The notes under the pieces are model-generated. The model made no database searches. It was given only the letters and a program-made list of their open reading frames with translations, and was not told the origin of the DNA. DNA of 64,000 bases. It comes from Wujia chipingensis. Its GTDB lineage: Bacteria; Bacillota; Clostridia; Lachnospirales; Lachnospiraceae. A program made the translations under genes and the position numbers. Within the stretch, counting starts at the first letter, position 1, and each line of letters starts with the position of its first letter. The stretch lies in NCBI RefSeq assembly GCF_014337155.1, contig NZ_CP060632.1:2878918-2942917 (forward strand), read 5' to 3'. Positions 15,957-23,807 of this stretch are shown piece by piece.

Positions 15957-18572
15957 TTACTGTACTAATAGTGATAAAACCTTTGGTCTTGCCCCACGTT
16001 CGTAAGTAAATCCAAGAGGCAAACGAATAATCTCCGGTAAATAATATTTCTCATCAGAAATCTTTAAATACCCCTGTGCTTCTAATTTAGAAATCTCGTC
16101 ACCCGTTAATTCGATTTTGTCCAAAGTTAATGGTAATGTTTTTATACCTTTCATTTTTTCGAATTTTTCAAGAATTTCATAAATATTACGCATTTCTGCC
16201 TTAATTTCCTTGTATTTATCGGCTGCACATGATCCAATTGCTTTGCGTATGTCAACTGGCATGATTAAACGATCTTTATACACAAACTTAGCTTCTCCAT
16301 ATCCTTCTGATGAATATCTTAAAAATCTGACAATATCCCTTGCCTGTAATTGCCCTGTAAAATCCGACAACGCTGCCAAAATCCAACGATCCGAAAATGC
16401 TTCCCGTGAATCTCTTCTCCCCAATTTCAGTCCCCATAGGATTGTTAATTTATCTGTCAGGACAGACCTTGTCGCATTTAGAACATCAATTCCTTCTGTT
16501 AACTCCGGATAAGCCTTTGACGCAATCCATAATGCAAGACGTAACGCTTCCGTTTGGGTCCAGTTTAATTCATAGTTATAATACATACTTCTAAACTGTT
16601 CCATATTGGTATCAATTGCATTACTAATCATATCTTTTCGTGCAAAAACTATTATTCCAATATTTCCATAATCAAGTCTCTGCAATTCATTCACAACATT
16701 CTGACACAATGACCTGAGAAGCATTTTCCATCTATCATTTTTTTCTGTCTGCGAATCTGCACAAACATCCTCCAAACCATCCACAACAAACACGACTCTT
16801 TTTCCACTATTTTCAAAAGCCTTATCTAATTCGGAGATATCCTTATAATCCTCTTGGAACATTCCAATTATCAAATCAAGCCACTGCTTTACCCACTCCA
16901 TCCTTGTCAATTCAGATGTTTCCAGTAAATTCATCAGTGTATTATAATTTATTGTATCTGCATTTTTCTTTATCTTGATTCCAGTTAACGCTTGACCCGC
17001 ATATTTCATACATTCCTCGATAAGGGGTTTCATATTCTGTGAATTTATACTTGCCAACAACGGAATTATAATTGTTTCATGTCCCGCATCTAACGATGTA
17101 CCTGTCTGTTCAATAAACTTTTCCCATGTCTTCGCTTGCAACAACTGCTTATAGATGTATGTTTTTCCTGATCCCTTCGCACCTGATACAACAATTCTCG
17201 GAAGTTCCATTTTAAAATTCTTTATCATTTCCTTGATAGAAGATGTTACAAGCATATTCGTACTTGCCGTACCCTCCGCAGTTGTCTCCGCATAAGAAAT
17301 CTCATATATACGTTTCAGAATGTCACGAACCTTATCCTCATCTTCAAATAACGTTTCATCTTTTTGCTCGCCCACAAACAAACTTTTCACTTGCTCATCC
17401 ATTAAAGATGCCAATTCGCTTGCTTTCAGTTTTTCACAAAGCGTATTGAAATCTGTTGTTCTCACAAGTGCTTTATCAAATCCCAACTCCATAAAGTATT
17501 CATCCCGCAAAAAAGTGGCATTATCCGTGTCTGCTCCACTTTCAACCTCATTTACGATTTGATTCTCAATCTCCTGAATTTCTTCAGGTTTCATCGTCTC
17601 AGGAATCATAGTTAACAGAATTCTTGATTTCAAAAAATCGGCATTGGTTTTTTTATATACCTGTTCCAATATTTGATTTGTTCCTTTTACCGACTGTAAT
17701 GACGTGGAAGTTACATAATATTTAATTACACGTGGATCAAACAAAAATGGTGCCGAATATTCTGTAATTCCAGCGCGAAGATCAACCAATACAAGATCTG
17801 CTCCAACTTTCTTTGCTATTTCAGCTATCGTTTCCGTAATATAAAATTTATTTTCCTTCGTCAACAAAACCTGTTCAGGTCTTGCTACAACATTCATAAT
17901 CTGTTCCTTTTCCCGATAAACAGGAATAAAATAATGATCAATTATCTTTTTATCTGTAGCAACACTAACCGTCGAAGTCTTTATTAAATTTGATAATTTA
18001 TCTATCATCTGATCTGAGCTTTGTTCATAATTCATGATTGACAAAATATCAAGATAACTAATTTTTCGATATCCCGCTTCTGCCATCCATGTTAAACCAG
18101 GTGCTTCCACATCGGCATCTACTACAAGAATTTTTTTATCTGGATATTTTTGGGAACACTGTCTTAAAAAGGCAGTAAGCGAAAGCGTTCGTCCTACACC
18201 TCCTTTGTATGAATGAAATGCAATCATTTTCAATCCATCAAAATCAGTATCTGCTTTTTCACACTTTTGAAAATAAACATCTCTAAATAACGGTGCATAT
18301 TTCCTTTCTGCTTTTGGACTATCGTCTCTCTGAAAAATTATTTCTAAACATGTTTCTGTAAAATCAACGAGCAGTGTATTTTTTTCCACCGAATAATTAC
18401 GTCCAAAAATCTCTTTTAAATATTGTGTATCTGATTCCTGCGGTTCATCAATATTTTGATAAATTTCAATACAGTCACTATAAACCTGTACATCAATCCA
18501 TGTTTTTGGCCATGAGCTTCTTTTTTCTTCAAAAATATCTTCTATGTCATGCCATGTAAAATAATAACTCAT
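15957..18572 (-). CDS. Double P-loop ATPase of the KGGVGR type (MinD/ParA-like plus STAND/AAA-like), defence candidate
   Basis: 871 residues. An alpha/beta N-terminal domain (1-110) is followed by a SIMIBI-class domain with deviant Walker A SYKGGVGRT (121-129), VVDADVEAPGL (150-160) and VLVDLRAG (261-268), the layout of MinD/ParA proteins but with Arg for the usual Lys. A second nucleotide site follows: GAKGSGKT (464-471) and Walker B VVFVVDGLED (593-602), like AAA/STAND ATPases. The C-terminal 150 residues are helical and could sense a trigger. Such KGGVGR ATPases occur in defence islands. It lies 13 bases after the HEPN-like gene in an AT-rich block, so both form one operon. Confidence 0.75.
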   Translation of the reverse strand: MSYYFTWHDIEDIFEEKRSSWPKTWIDVQVYSDCIEIYQNIDEPQESDTQYLKEIFGRNYSVEKNTLLVDFTETCLEIIFQRDDSPKAERKYAPLFRDVYFQKCEKADTDFDGLKMIAFHSYKGGVGRTLSLTAFLRQCSQKYPDKKILVVDADVEAPGLTWMAEAGYRKISYLDILSIMNYEQSSDQMIDKLSNLIKTSTVSVATDKKIIDHYFIPVYREKEQIMNVVARPEQVLLTKENKFYITETIAEIAKKVGADLVLVDLRAGITEYSAPFLFDPRVIKYYVTSTSLQSVKGTNQILEQVYKKTNADFLKSRILLTMIPETMKPEEIQEIENQIVNEVESGADTDNATFLRDEYFMELGFDKALVRTTDFNTLCEKLKASELASLMDEQVKSLFVGEQKDETLFEDEDKVRDILKRIYEISYAETTAEGTASTNMLVTSSIKEMIKNFKMELPRIVVSGAKGSGKTYIYKQLLQAKTWEKFIEQTGTSLDAGHETIIIPLLASINSQNMKPLIEECMKYAGQALTGIKIKKNADTINYNTLMNLLETSELTRMEWVKQWLDLIIGMFQEDYKDISELDKAFENSGKRVVFVVDGLEDVCADSQTEKNDRWKMLLRSLCQNVVNELQRLDYGNIGIIVFARKDMISNAIDTNMEQFRSMYYNYELNWTQTEALRLALWIASKAYPELTEGIDVLNATRSVLTDKLTILWGLKLGRRDSREAFSDRWILAALSDFTGQLQARDIVRFLRYSSEGYGEAKFVYKDRLIMPVDIRKAIGSCAADKYKEIKAEMRNIYEILEKFEKMKGIKTLPLTLDKIELTGDEISKLEAQGYLKISDEKYYLPEIIRLPLGFTYERGARPKVLSLLVQ

Positions 18573-18585
18573 TTATTCACCCTCT

Positions 18586-19107
18586 CTATATCCTCTGAGA
18601 TAACCATTCTGCAATCCGAACCAAAGTCTTTTCTTCACTCTGTTCCTCCTCTGCGTTCTTAATGCAGGCACCATATCTCCACAATTCATTATATTTCCCT
18701 GGTAACACAAAGCCACCGCCCTTAAGCTGAATCCTTTTTAGCGGGAATTTGGTTTCTATCCCAACTTCCTTTGTCATTGCTTTTAAGTCATGTCCAGGTG
18801 CTTTTTTTCCATTTATTGTATAATAGGATTTCAATTCTTCATATGTATTTTTCCCAATATTTTTTAGAATCAAACTTTTTAATCCACATTCCACCGAATA
18901 AAATAACATTAAGAGGCGGGAACGATATGGCATATCCGTTCCCGTCTTTTTATACATGCCATAATGATTTTTAAAACTACGTTGAAACTCGCTTCTTGTA
19001 ATATTAATCTGTGACTGTGTCTTCCCCAGTTTTTTCTCATGTTCTTTCAATATATCTTCGCTCCTTATATCGGATAGTTGAAACATATTCTGTTTTGAGT
19101 TTATCAT
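18586..19107 (-). CDS. HEPN-like helical protein, partner of the KGGVGR ATPase
   Basis: 173 residues, nearly all helical. Residues 60-82 (YRSRLLMLFYSVECGLKSLI) and the later GHDLKAM (105-111) plus ELWRYG (141-146) follow the pattern of HEPN-domain proteins, where an amphipathic helix with small residues packs against a second helix that starts at a His-Asp turn. The RNase motif R-x4-6-H is not obvious, so it may be a substrate-binding or non-catalytic HEPN. It is the first gene of the two-gene unit. Family assignment is by pattern only. Confidence 0.5.
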   Translation of the reverse strand: MINSKQNMFQLSDIRSEDILKEHEKKLGKTQSQINITRSEFQRSFKNHYGMYKKTGTDMPYRSRLLMLFYSVECGLKSLILKNIGKNTYEELKSYYTINGKKAPGHDLKAMTKEVGIETKFPLKRIQLKGGGFVLPGKYNELWRYGACIKNAEEEQSEEKTLVRIAEWLSQRI

Positions 19108-19205
19108 CTAACAGATGAAATAGCAAGTTTATACTCACGATAAACATGTAAATGGTCACCCATGTTACTATCCATTTTATATGTTTTATCCTGCATAGTA
19201 AAGCA

Positions 19206-19232
19206 AAACCTGCCACTTTACGCGACAGGTTT
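19206..19232 (-). terminator. Weak terminator after the sulfate-transport fusion gene
   Basis: Stem AAACCTG / CAGGTTT (19206-19232) followed on the minus strand by TTTTGCTTT, just after the stop at 19237. Confidence 0.6.
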
Positions 19233-19236
19233 CCAT

Positions 19237-20289
19237 TTATATTATAACGCTCTCTTCATTTCTCACTGCTTCATTGACCTCTGTTCTGACTCCGTCCCAG
19301 CTTCCACCTGCGAGGAACATCTTTCTCACAAACACCGCGACTTCTTCGCCCTCTGTGATAAGCGGCTGTCCAAGCTGCCTGTGTGCCACTATGTCGGCAC
19401 CATTTACCCTTATCACAAGTTCTGTCATATTACCCCTGAACGCCACACGCTTTACCACTCCGGTCTCGGTCGACACCGGATATGGCACGACTTCCCCGGT
19501 CTTATATACATTTACAAACTCCGGTCTTAATATAGCTCTTGCCCCCGCGTTCACATCGTGAAAGCCCTTGAAGCCGGTGTACGCATCCAGTGTAGTCGGC
19601 TCCCCAAGGAACTGCGCCACGAACTCCGTCTGTGGGTCGTTGTATATATCCACGGGTATTCCGATCTGCTCAACTCTTCCGTGATTCGTTATGATGATCT
19701 CATCCGCAACCTCCACGGCCTCATCCTGGTCATGTGTGACAAATATGCTCGTGATACCGACCTGATTGATCAGTTCCCGCAGCCATGCCCGAAGCTCCTT
19801 TCTGACCTTCGCATCGATCGCCGCAAATGGCTCATCCAGCAGCAGAAGCTGCGGACTGGTCGCAAGCGCTCTGGCAAATGCAACTCTCTGTCTCTGACCG
19901 CCCGAAAGTTGTCTCGGGTATCTCTTCTCCAGACCTTTCAGCCCCACAAGCTCTATAAGCTCATCCACATCACCCTCGAGTGCCAGTGTGACAACGTCTG
20001 CCTGAAGTCCATTTGCAACCTCGAGTGCCTGCTTGCCGGAACCGCCGTGGGACTGCACGACCGATACGTCCTGTTCCTTCTCCTCTTTCCAGTGTGTTGC
20101 AAACAATTCTTTGTACACCGCATACAATTCTCTAGTAGGATCATAGGACACATTCGTGATCTCCACACTCTTTGCCGTGTCTGTCTGCGATGCTGATGTA
20201 TTGTCTGTACCCCTGCCAGATCCGCATCCTGTAAGAACCCCTAATCCAAGCGCTGTCACTGTCAGTAAAGTAATAAATTTCTTTCTCAT
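19237..20289 (-). CDS. In-frame fusion of sulfate-binding lipoprotein (N-part) and CysA ATPase (C-part): deletion product
   Basis: 350 residues. Residues 1-100 are a sulfate-binding protein: basic start, hydrophobic core and lipobox VLTGC, then [27 protein letters not shown] and [11 protein letters not shown]. From about [12 protein letters not shown] onward it is the sulfate ABC ATPase CysA: signature [16 protein letters not shown], Walker [13 protein letters not shown], switch His in FVTHDQDEA, and the C-terminal TOBE region. Missing are the rest of the binding protein, both permeases (CysT, CysW) and the Walker A half of CysA. The product cannot bind ATP normally or transport sulfate. AAAGGAGG lies 8 bases before the ATG at 20287-20289; the longer frame from 20379 has no such site. 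The joint lies where both parents read like VDEL, suggesting recombination at a short match. Confidence 0.88.
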   Translation of the reverse strand: MRKKFITLLTVTALGLGVLTGCGSGRGTDNTSASQTDTAKSVEITNVSYDPTRELYAVYKELFATHWKEEKEQDVSVVQSHGGSGKQALEVANGLQADVVTLALEGDVDELIELVGLKGLEKRYPRQLSGGQRQRVAFARALATSPQLLLLDEPFAAIDAKVRKELRAWLRELINQVGITSIFVTHDQDEAVEVADEIIITNHGRVEQIGIPVDIYNDPQTEFVAQFLGEPTTLDAYTGFKGFHDVNAGARAILRPEFVNVYKTGEVVPYPVSTETGVVKRVAFRGNMTELVIRVNGADIVAHRQLGQPLITEGEEVAVFVRKMFLAGGSWDGVRTEVNEAVRNEESVII

Positions 20290-20389
20290 GTCTTCTTCCT
20301 CCTTTGATTTGTCTTTTTGTTTTCCCGCTTTTGCTATCGGGTATGTATGCAATATAAACGCATAACCTGACAAATTCAAAACCTATGCG

Positions 20390-20403
20390 TGAAAACGTTT
20401 TCT
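20390..20403. promoter_or_regulatory. cre-like operator (CcpA/LacI family), site 1
   Basis: TGAAAACGTTTTCT matches the catabolite-responsive element consensus TGWAANCGNTNWCW. It lies 100 bases upstream of the fusion gene start and 114 bases from a second site. Confidence 0.5.
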
Positions 20404-20503
20404 CGCAGTTGCCCCAGATCCTCATATTTGGCTTTATGCAGAATATTTCAGGTGTTTTGCACGCCATTTATCGCATATCAAAGCATCATTTCCTGCAATA
20501 TTG

Positions 20504-20517
20504 TGAAAACGTTATCA
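20504..20517. promoter_or_regulatory. cre-like operator, site 2
   Basis: TGAAAACGTTATCA fits the same consensus fully. Two sites 114 bases apart upstream of the sulfate-transport relic suggest repression by a LacI-family protein, possibly with DNA looping. No local LacI-type gene is present, so CcpA is the simplest candidate. Confidence 0.5.
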
Positions 20518-20577
20518 GCGCATAAACAAAGGATTTTTGCGCTATTTTGATGTTCTTTTTTGACACGAGAACAGAAA

Positions 20578-20619
20578 AATCCCTCTGAATCACAGTTTTT
20601 TCTGTGATCCAGAGGGATT
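20578..20619. terminator. Strong hairpin terminator
   Basis: AATCCCTCTG-A-ATCACAG pairs with CTGTGAT-C-CAGAGGGATT across a TTTTTT loop (20578-20619). The minus strand continues TTTTTC, so it ends the transcript of the SUKH-like gene at 20666. Confidence 0.8.
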
Positions 20620-20665
20620 CTTTTGCAGGGGATTTATTACTAAAGTTCCGCCCCAAATAAAACAA

Positions 20666-20965
20666 TTACATTATAACATTCATATTGTTAATAAGTTCTT
20701 TTAGAGAATTGGCAATTGGCTTATCTTCCACTTCTCCATCTATATCCAGATTTTCCAAAAAAATGTTATGACTACTCACTTCATAGAGAACGTATCCACC
20801 AGAATAGCCAAGCCATCCTATAGGAATGAATTTCTTAATATCACCCATCTCTTCCCAATCTTCAGCCATTGAAATCAAACTATTTTTATAGAATAATATG
20901 TCATCACCGGAATCTCCTTCCTTTTTCAAAACGGAAAATAATACAATAGATTCTGTTCCAACCAT
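20666..20965 (-). CDS. SMI1/KNR4 (SUKH)-like protein, N-terminally truncated
   Basis: 99 residues. The segment KKFIPIGWLGYSGGYVLYEV resembles the central strand of SUKH/SMI1-KNR4 immunity proteins, and the end (SLKELINNM) matches their last helix. SUKH proteins usually neutralise polymorphic toxins and are about 140-180 residues; here the first part is missing, a stop codon lies just upstream of the ATG, and there is no ribosome binding site. Likely an orphan, partly deleted immunity gene. Confidence 0.5.
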   Translation of the reverse strand: MVGTESIVLFSVLKKEGDSGDDILFYKNSLISMAEDWEEMGDIKKFIPIGWLGYSGGYVLYEVSSHNIFLENLDIDGEVEDKPIANSLKELINNMNVIM

Positions 20966-20974
20966 AATTCAACA

Positions 20975-21005
20975 TAAAAATAGACAGCCATTGCTCTGAC
21001 TGCCT
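20975..21005 (-). terminator. Probable terminator of the ORF6N gene
   Basis: Seven-pair stem with two G-U pairs (minus RNA GGCAGTC / GGCTGTC; plus 20983-21004) followed by TATTTTT. The 70 bases between it and the stop codon at 21075 form a GC-rich stretch that could fold further. Confidence 0.5.
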
Positions 21006-21074
21006 ACCCGCTAATGAGATATTTAAATTCGGGCATTACCCTCGCCTCTCTACGGACACCCGACACAAAAATGA

Positions 21075-22076
21075 CTATATCTGTTTATCCGGAGCTAATA
21101 GCAACTTATCTATTACCGGATGAATCATACTTGTTTCTATTATAACATTTATGGCACATAACTTCTTTCCTGCATCCTTACTGGATGCACCACAATGATA
21201 TGCCTGTTCTGTAGCCAAACCATAATCCAGAACTATCAATCTGTCATGGCAGTCTGCATTAGGTTTAATTCTGAGTGGTGGATATTCTTGTATAAAATCA
21301 TTTACTACCGCCGTTGTCAAAAAACCTCTTTTTCCATGACCATTTTCTGTAAATAAAACCACTTCCACACCAGCTTGCTTCTGCGATAATAGCTGTAAGG
21401 TCTTTATATTCACATAATCATCCACTACATAAATACTCTTTTTTGCCTGCTGATATATATCTATGTATGTTGCATCAGCCTCAAACTTCTGTCCTTTATA
21501 AATAACAAAATTTTTGAAATCCTTATCCGAAACAAAATTTTCATTAAGTGTGTCTATGCTCTTTTGAATAACTTGAATATCTTGTTCTGTTTTCTTCTGT
21601 CTATCAGCCATATTTGACATTTGTACAGAAATTTCTGATACTCTCGCACTTACAAGATGCATCTCTGACTGTGTGACAAACTGCTGGTTTTGTTTTATAT
21701 AATGACGCATTTCACGAAATGCACGCATAATAAAAATACTTTGCTGTTCTGCAAGCTCACCTCTGAGAACTGTAGCAAGCATATAAATGCCTTGTTCCGT
21801 AAACGCATACGGAAGTTTTCTTTTTCCACCCCAACTTGAAGTCGCAAATTGCGACTTCAAGAACCCATCTTCTTCTGTTGTTAATTGAAACATAAAATCT
21901 TCCGGAAACCTTGCGATATTACGCTTTACCTGCTCATTCAAACGCTTCACTTCATACCCATAAATCTCAGCCAAATCATAATCAAGCATAACCTGTTGTC
22001 CTCTTATAATATATACTCGATTACATATATTATCTACTGTCATCAATTCTGTACTTTCTGTCATCTGTACACTCAT
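21075..22076 (-). CDS. ORF6N-domain protein with phospholipase-D-like C-terminus
   Basis: 333 residues. The ORF6N DNA-binding domain covers about 15-110 (VYIIRGQQVMLDYDLAEIYG, then FPEDFMFQLT and KLPYAFTEQGIYMLATVLR). A coiled coil (130-190) links it to a C-terminal domain with KKSIYVVDDYV and CHDRLIVLD followed by GASSKDAGKK. H-x-R-x4-D with a later G-x-S-x-KD-G resembles half of a phospholipase D active site (Arg replaces Lys). ORF6N domains come from phages; many clostridia carry chromosomal copies of unknown role. ATG 22074-22076 touches AGGAGG directly, so ATG 22062-22064 (MTESTEL) 12 bases on is an alternative start. Confidence 0.8.
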   Translation of the reverse strand: MSVQMTESTELMTVDNICNRVYIIRGQQVMLDYDLAEIYGYEVKRLNEQVKRNIARFPEDFMFQLTTEEDGFLKSQFATSSWGGKRKLPYAFTEQGIYMLATVLRGELAEQQSIFIMRAFREMRHYIKQNQQFVTQSEMHLVSARVSEISVQMSNMADRQKKTEQDIQVIQKSIDTLNENFVSDKDFKNFVIYKGQKFEADATYIDIYQQAKKSIYVVDDYVNIKTLQLLSQKQAGVEVVLFTENGHGKRGFLTTAVVNDFIQEYPPLRIKPNADCHDRLIVLDYGLATEQAYHCGASSKDAGKKLCAINVIIETSMIHPVIDKLLLAPDKQI

Positions 22077-22121
22077 CCTCCTACAAATTGTGCAACAGGC
22101 TGTTGCAGAATTACCAATACA

Positions 22122-22349
22122 TTATCTATTTGTTGGTTCATCGCCCTTGTCATCCTTATTTCTTTTATCACACAACCTCTCCATTTCAACCTTATATGCC
22201 ATCAATCGCAAAAGATACTGCGGAACTCTTCTATTTCCTAATTCCCAATCTGTTTCCGTCATATAAGGAATCTCAAAGTACTCACAAAATTCTTTTCTAT
22301 TCATGCCAGTACTTTCTCTTAATTTTTTCAATTCTTCTCTTGCTTCCAT
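22122..22349 (-). CDS. Small XRE-like HTH protein (MNRKEFCEYF type)
   Basis: 75 residues. ELKKLRESTGMNRKEFCEYF and IPYMTETDWELGNRRVP match the compact XRE-fold domain found as stand-alone small proteins in many copies in Lachnospiraceae genomes. The frame opens at 22379 but ATG 22347-22349 is preferred, with GAGGTG just upstream. It lies 45 bases upstream of the ORF6N gene on the same strand and may be co-transcribed. Target unknown. Confidence 0.75.
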   Translation of the reverse strand: MEAREELKKLRESTGMNRKEFCEYFEIPYMTETDWELGNRRVPQYLLRLMAYKVEMERLCDKRNKDDKGDEPTNR

Positions 22350-22443
22350 AGTCCACCTCTTTATGCATTGCATAAACAAATTATATAATTTTTATTACCT
22401 ACGGCCAATAACCTATTTTCCTATTTTTCATAAAAACAATGAA

Positions 22444-22467
22444 CCTCGGTAAAAGACTTTACCGAGG
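22444..22467 (-). terminator. Hairpin downstream of the 22.6 kb small gene
   Basis: Perfect 10-pair stem CCTCGGTAAA / TTTACCGAGG with a four-base loop. The T-run on the minus side is interrupted (TTCATTGTTTTT), so terminator strength is uncertain. Confidence 0.5.
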
Positions 22468-22558
22468 CTTACTATAAATCTTATTATTTTTAATACACAT
22501 TATTTTGAACGCTCTTTCGTATGTATCACATCCCACTCTCGTAGGATGCCGGTAATCC

Positions 22559-22753
22559 TTATGCCGCTTCCTTAAACCACTCCAGAAATCTCTTCGCATA
22601 AGTCTCATACCGAAGTCTTTTTCCTTCTGCATCATCACGCCAAGTTTCCGGATCAAACTGAAGTTCTACAGCTATATCTCGCAAAACCTCAAGGCCGTAC
22701 TTCTCCATCATCTCAGCAAGAAATGTGCAGCAGCGTTCAAATTCCTTATTCAA
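22559..22753 (-). CDS. Small conserved-looking protein of unknown function
   Basis: 64 residues starting at TTG with an excellent GGAGG six bases upstream (MNKEFERCCTFLAEMMEKYG). It is acidic and helical, with a YETYAKRFLEWF C-terminus. The ribosome binding site lies in the end of an upstream frame remnant (22746-22856), so it was the downstream gene of a pair. Proteins like this accompany mobilisation or plasmid genes, but I do not recognise a family. The other-strand-frame overlap at 22459-22656 is a shadow. Confidence 0.55.
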   Translation of the reverse strand: MNKEFERCCTFLAEMMEKYGLEVLRDIAVELQFDPETWRDDAEGKRLRYETYAKRFLEWFKEAA

Positions 22754-22856
22754 AGCTTCCCTCCTTCCTTAGTCGCCTCTGCATCTTTTCAAAATAATAC
22801 CGATGATTCTTTTCTTGATGATACAGCCTCACCTTGGAAAAGGCAATGTTTTCGAT
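22746..22856 (-). pseudogene. Remnant of an upstream coding frame
   Basis: Open frame without a start, read as ENIAFSKVRLYHQEKNHRYY followed by FEKMQRRLRKEGSFE and a TAA that overlaps the TTG start of the next gene. The basic, His/Tyr-rich tail and coupling to the next gene look like a real C-terminus (mobilisation-type protein possible). A TGA closes the frame just upstream. Confidence 0.35.
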
Positions 22857-23014
22857 TCAAAAAAATTCCGCTTACATATTTCCAGGCTTTTTATACCCGG
22901 AAAATTTCTTTTATAGATTTCTTATGCCAGATACGCATTTTGTATATCCATCACAAAATGCATCTAGTTAGGGGCAAAATCCCCCTAAAACCCCCGATAT
23001 TTATATAGGTGCGT

Positions 23015-23125
23015 CACTTTTTGACTCACTTTTCGGAAAAGTACTCCACTTTTTGACTCACTTTTCGGAAAAGTACTCCACTTTTTGACTCACTTTTTGA
23101 AAAGGTGCTCCATTTTTTGACTCAC
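23015..23125. repeat. Tandem array of a 32-base repeat (3.5 copies), iteron-like
   Basis: Units start at 23015, 23047 and 23079, with a partial unit at 23111. Units 1 and 2 are identical, unit 3 differs at a few positions. Each contains TTTTTGACTCAC and the near-palindrome ACTTTTCGGAAAAGT. The array is head to tail with no spacers. It follows a GC/AT-skewed stretch with CCCCCTAAAACCCCC (22980-22995). This looks like plasmid iterons or the repeats near an origin of transfer, probably left by an integrated mobile element. The rest of 22857-23014 and 23126-23141 shows no gene. Confidence 0.7.
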
Positions 23126-23141
23126 CTATTTCCCTGTATCG

Positions 23142-23465
23142 TTACTTCTTTTTCTTTTTTGTTTTCCTTTCCGGCAACTCTGGATACATCTCTTCTACCA
23201 TTATCTGCAACGCATCTTTATCATCCAAAATTGTTACCGGCAACATAAGTTTTGCACCTTCATACGGTGGTTCCGGTAGACTGTCCGGCATATACTTCTT
23301 ACTTGCCTCTGTAATCTTTACGAAAAAACCATTTTCATAAATCCCGCCAAATATCAGTTCTTTATAGTAAAAAATATATCCACCCATCATAGGAATATTT
23401 CGTATATCTCCCAAATCAGATAGTTGGTCCATTATATAATCTGCAAGTTCTTTATTCTTTGTCAT
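23142..23465 (-). CDS. TfoX N-terminal domain protein
   Basis: 107 residues. MTKNKELADYIMDQLSDLGD, then IPMMGGYIFYYKELIFGGIY and FFVKITEA give the TfoX_N fold (competence regulator Sxy/TfoX family). In Firmicutes these are small stand-alone proteins of unknown function, not proven competence regulators. The C-terminus is Lys-rich (KTKKKKK). It lies 6 bases after the DUF3795-like gene, so the two are co-transcribed. Confidence 0.85.
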   Translation of the reverse strand: MTKNKELADYIMDQLSDLGDIRNIPMMGGYIFYYKELIFGGIYENGFFVKITEASKKYMPDSLPEPPYEGAKLMLPVTILDDKDALQIMVEEMYPELPERKTKKKKK

Positions 23466-23471
23466 AAATAC

Positions 23472-23756
23472 CTATTCCTTTTTCAATGTCTGTACTCTCA
23501 TTATTACATTTTCACTAAATTCTTCATCTGAAAACTTCGGGTCTCTGGTATCAAACCATATCTTACAAGGCACATCACCACATTCTCCACAGTTTTGCAT
23601 ACATTTACTGTTTCTAACACAGTCATAAATCGGACAAACTTTTCCTTCCGGTGCATGAAACACTTTTCCCTCACACGAATTGCAGCCATTACACATTTTA
23701 CCAAAACAATAGCACACGCTACAATCCGTACCACAGACACTTATATTTTCTCTCAT
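23472..23756 (-). CDS. Cysteine-rich DUF3795-type protein
   Basis: 94 residues with 15 cysteines arranged as CGTDCSVCYCFGKMCNGC, CPIYDCV and CMQNCGECGDVPC. This is the DUF3795 pattern, thought to bind zinc or an iron-sulfur cluster. Function unknown. It precedes the TfoX-like gene and follows the AraC-type regulator; all are on the same strand. Confidence 0.8.
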   Translation of the reverse strand: MRENISVCGTDCSVCYCFGKMCNGCNSCEGKVFHAPEGKVCPIYDCVRNSKCMQNCGECGDVPCKIWFDTRDPKFSDEEFSENVIMRVQTLKKE

Positions 23757-23807
23757 TGTTTCTTATCCTTTCCTTCTTATCAGAATTTGAAACTATTTTA
23801 CTATAAA

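Noticed and set aside
20383..20640. S-box, T-box or other sulfur riboswitch in front of the sulfate transporter relic
   Set aside because: None of the conserved aptamer words could be found on either strand.
22459..22656. 65-codon minus-strand frame overlapping the 64-residue gene
   Set aside because: Out-of-frame shadow; the gene at 22559-22753 has the ribosome binding site and better composition.
23015..23125. CRISPR array at the 32-base repeats
   Set aside because: Units are directly adjacent with no spacers, and no cas gene is nearby.
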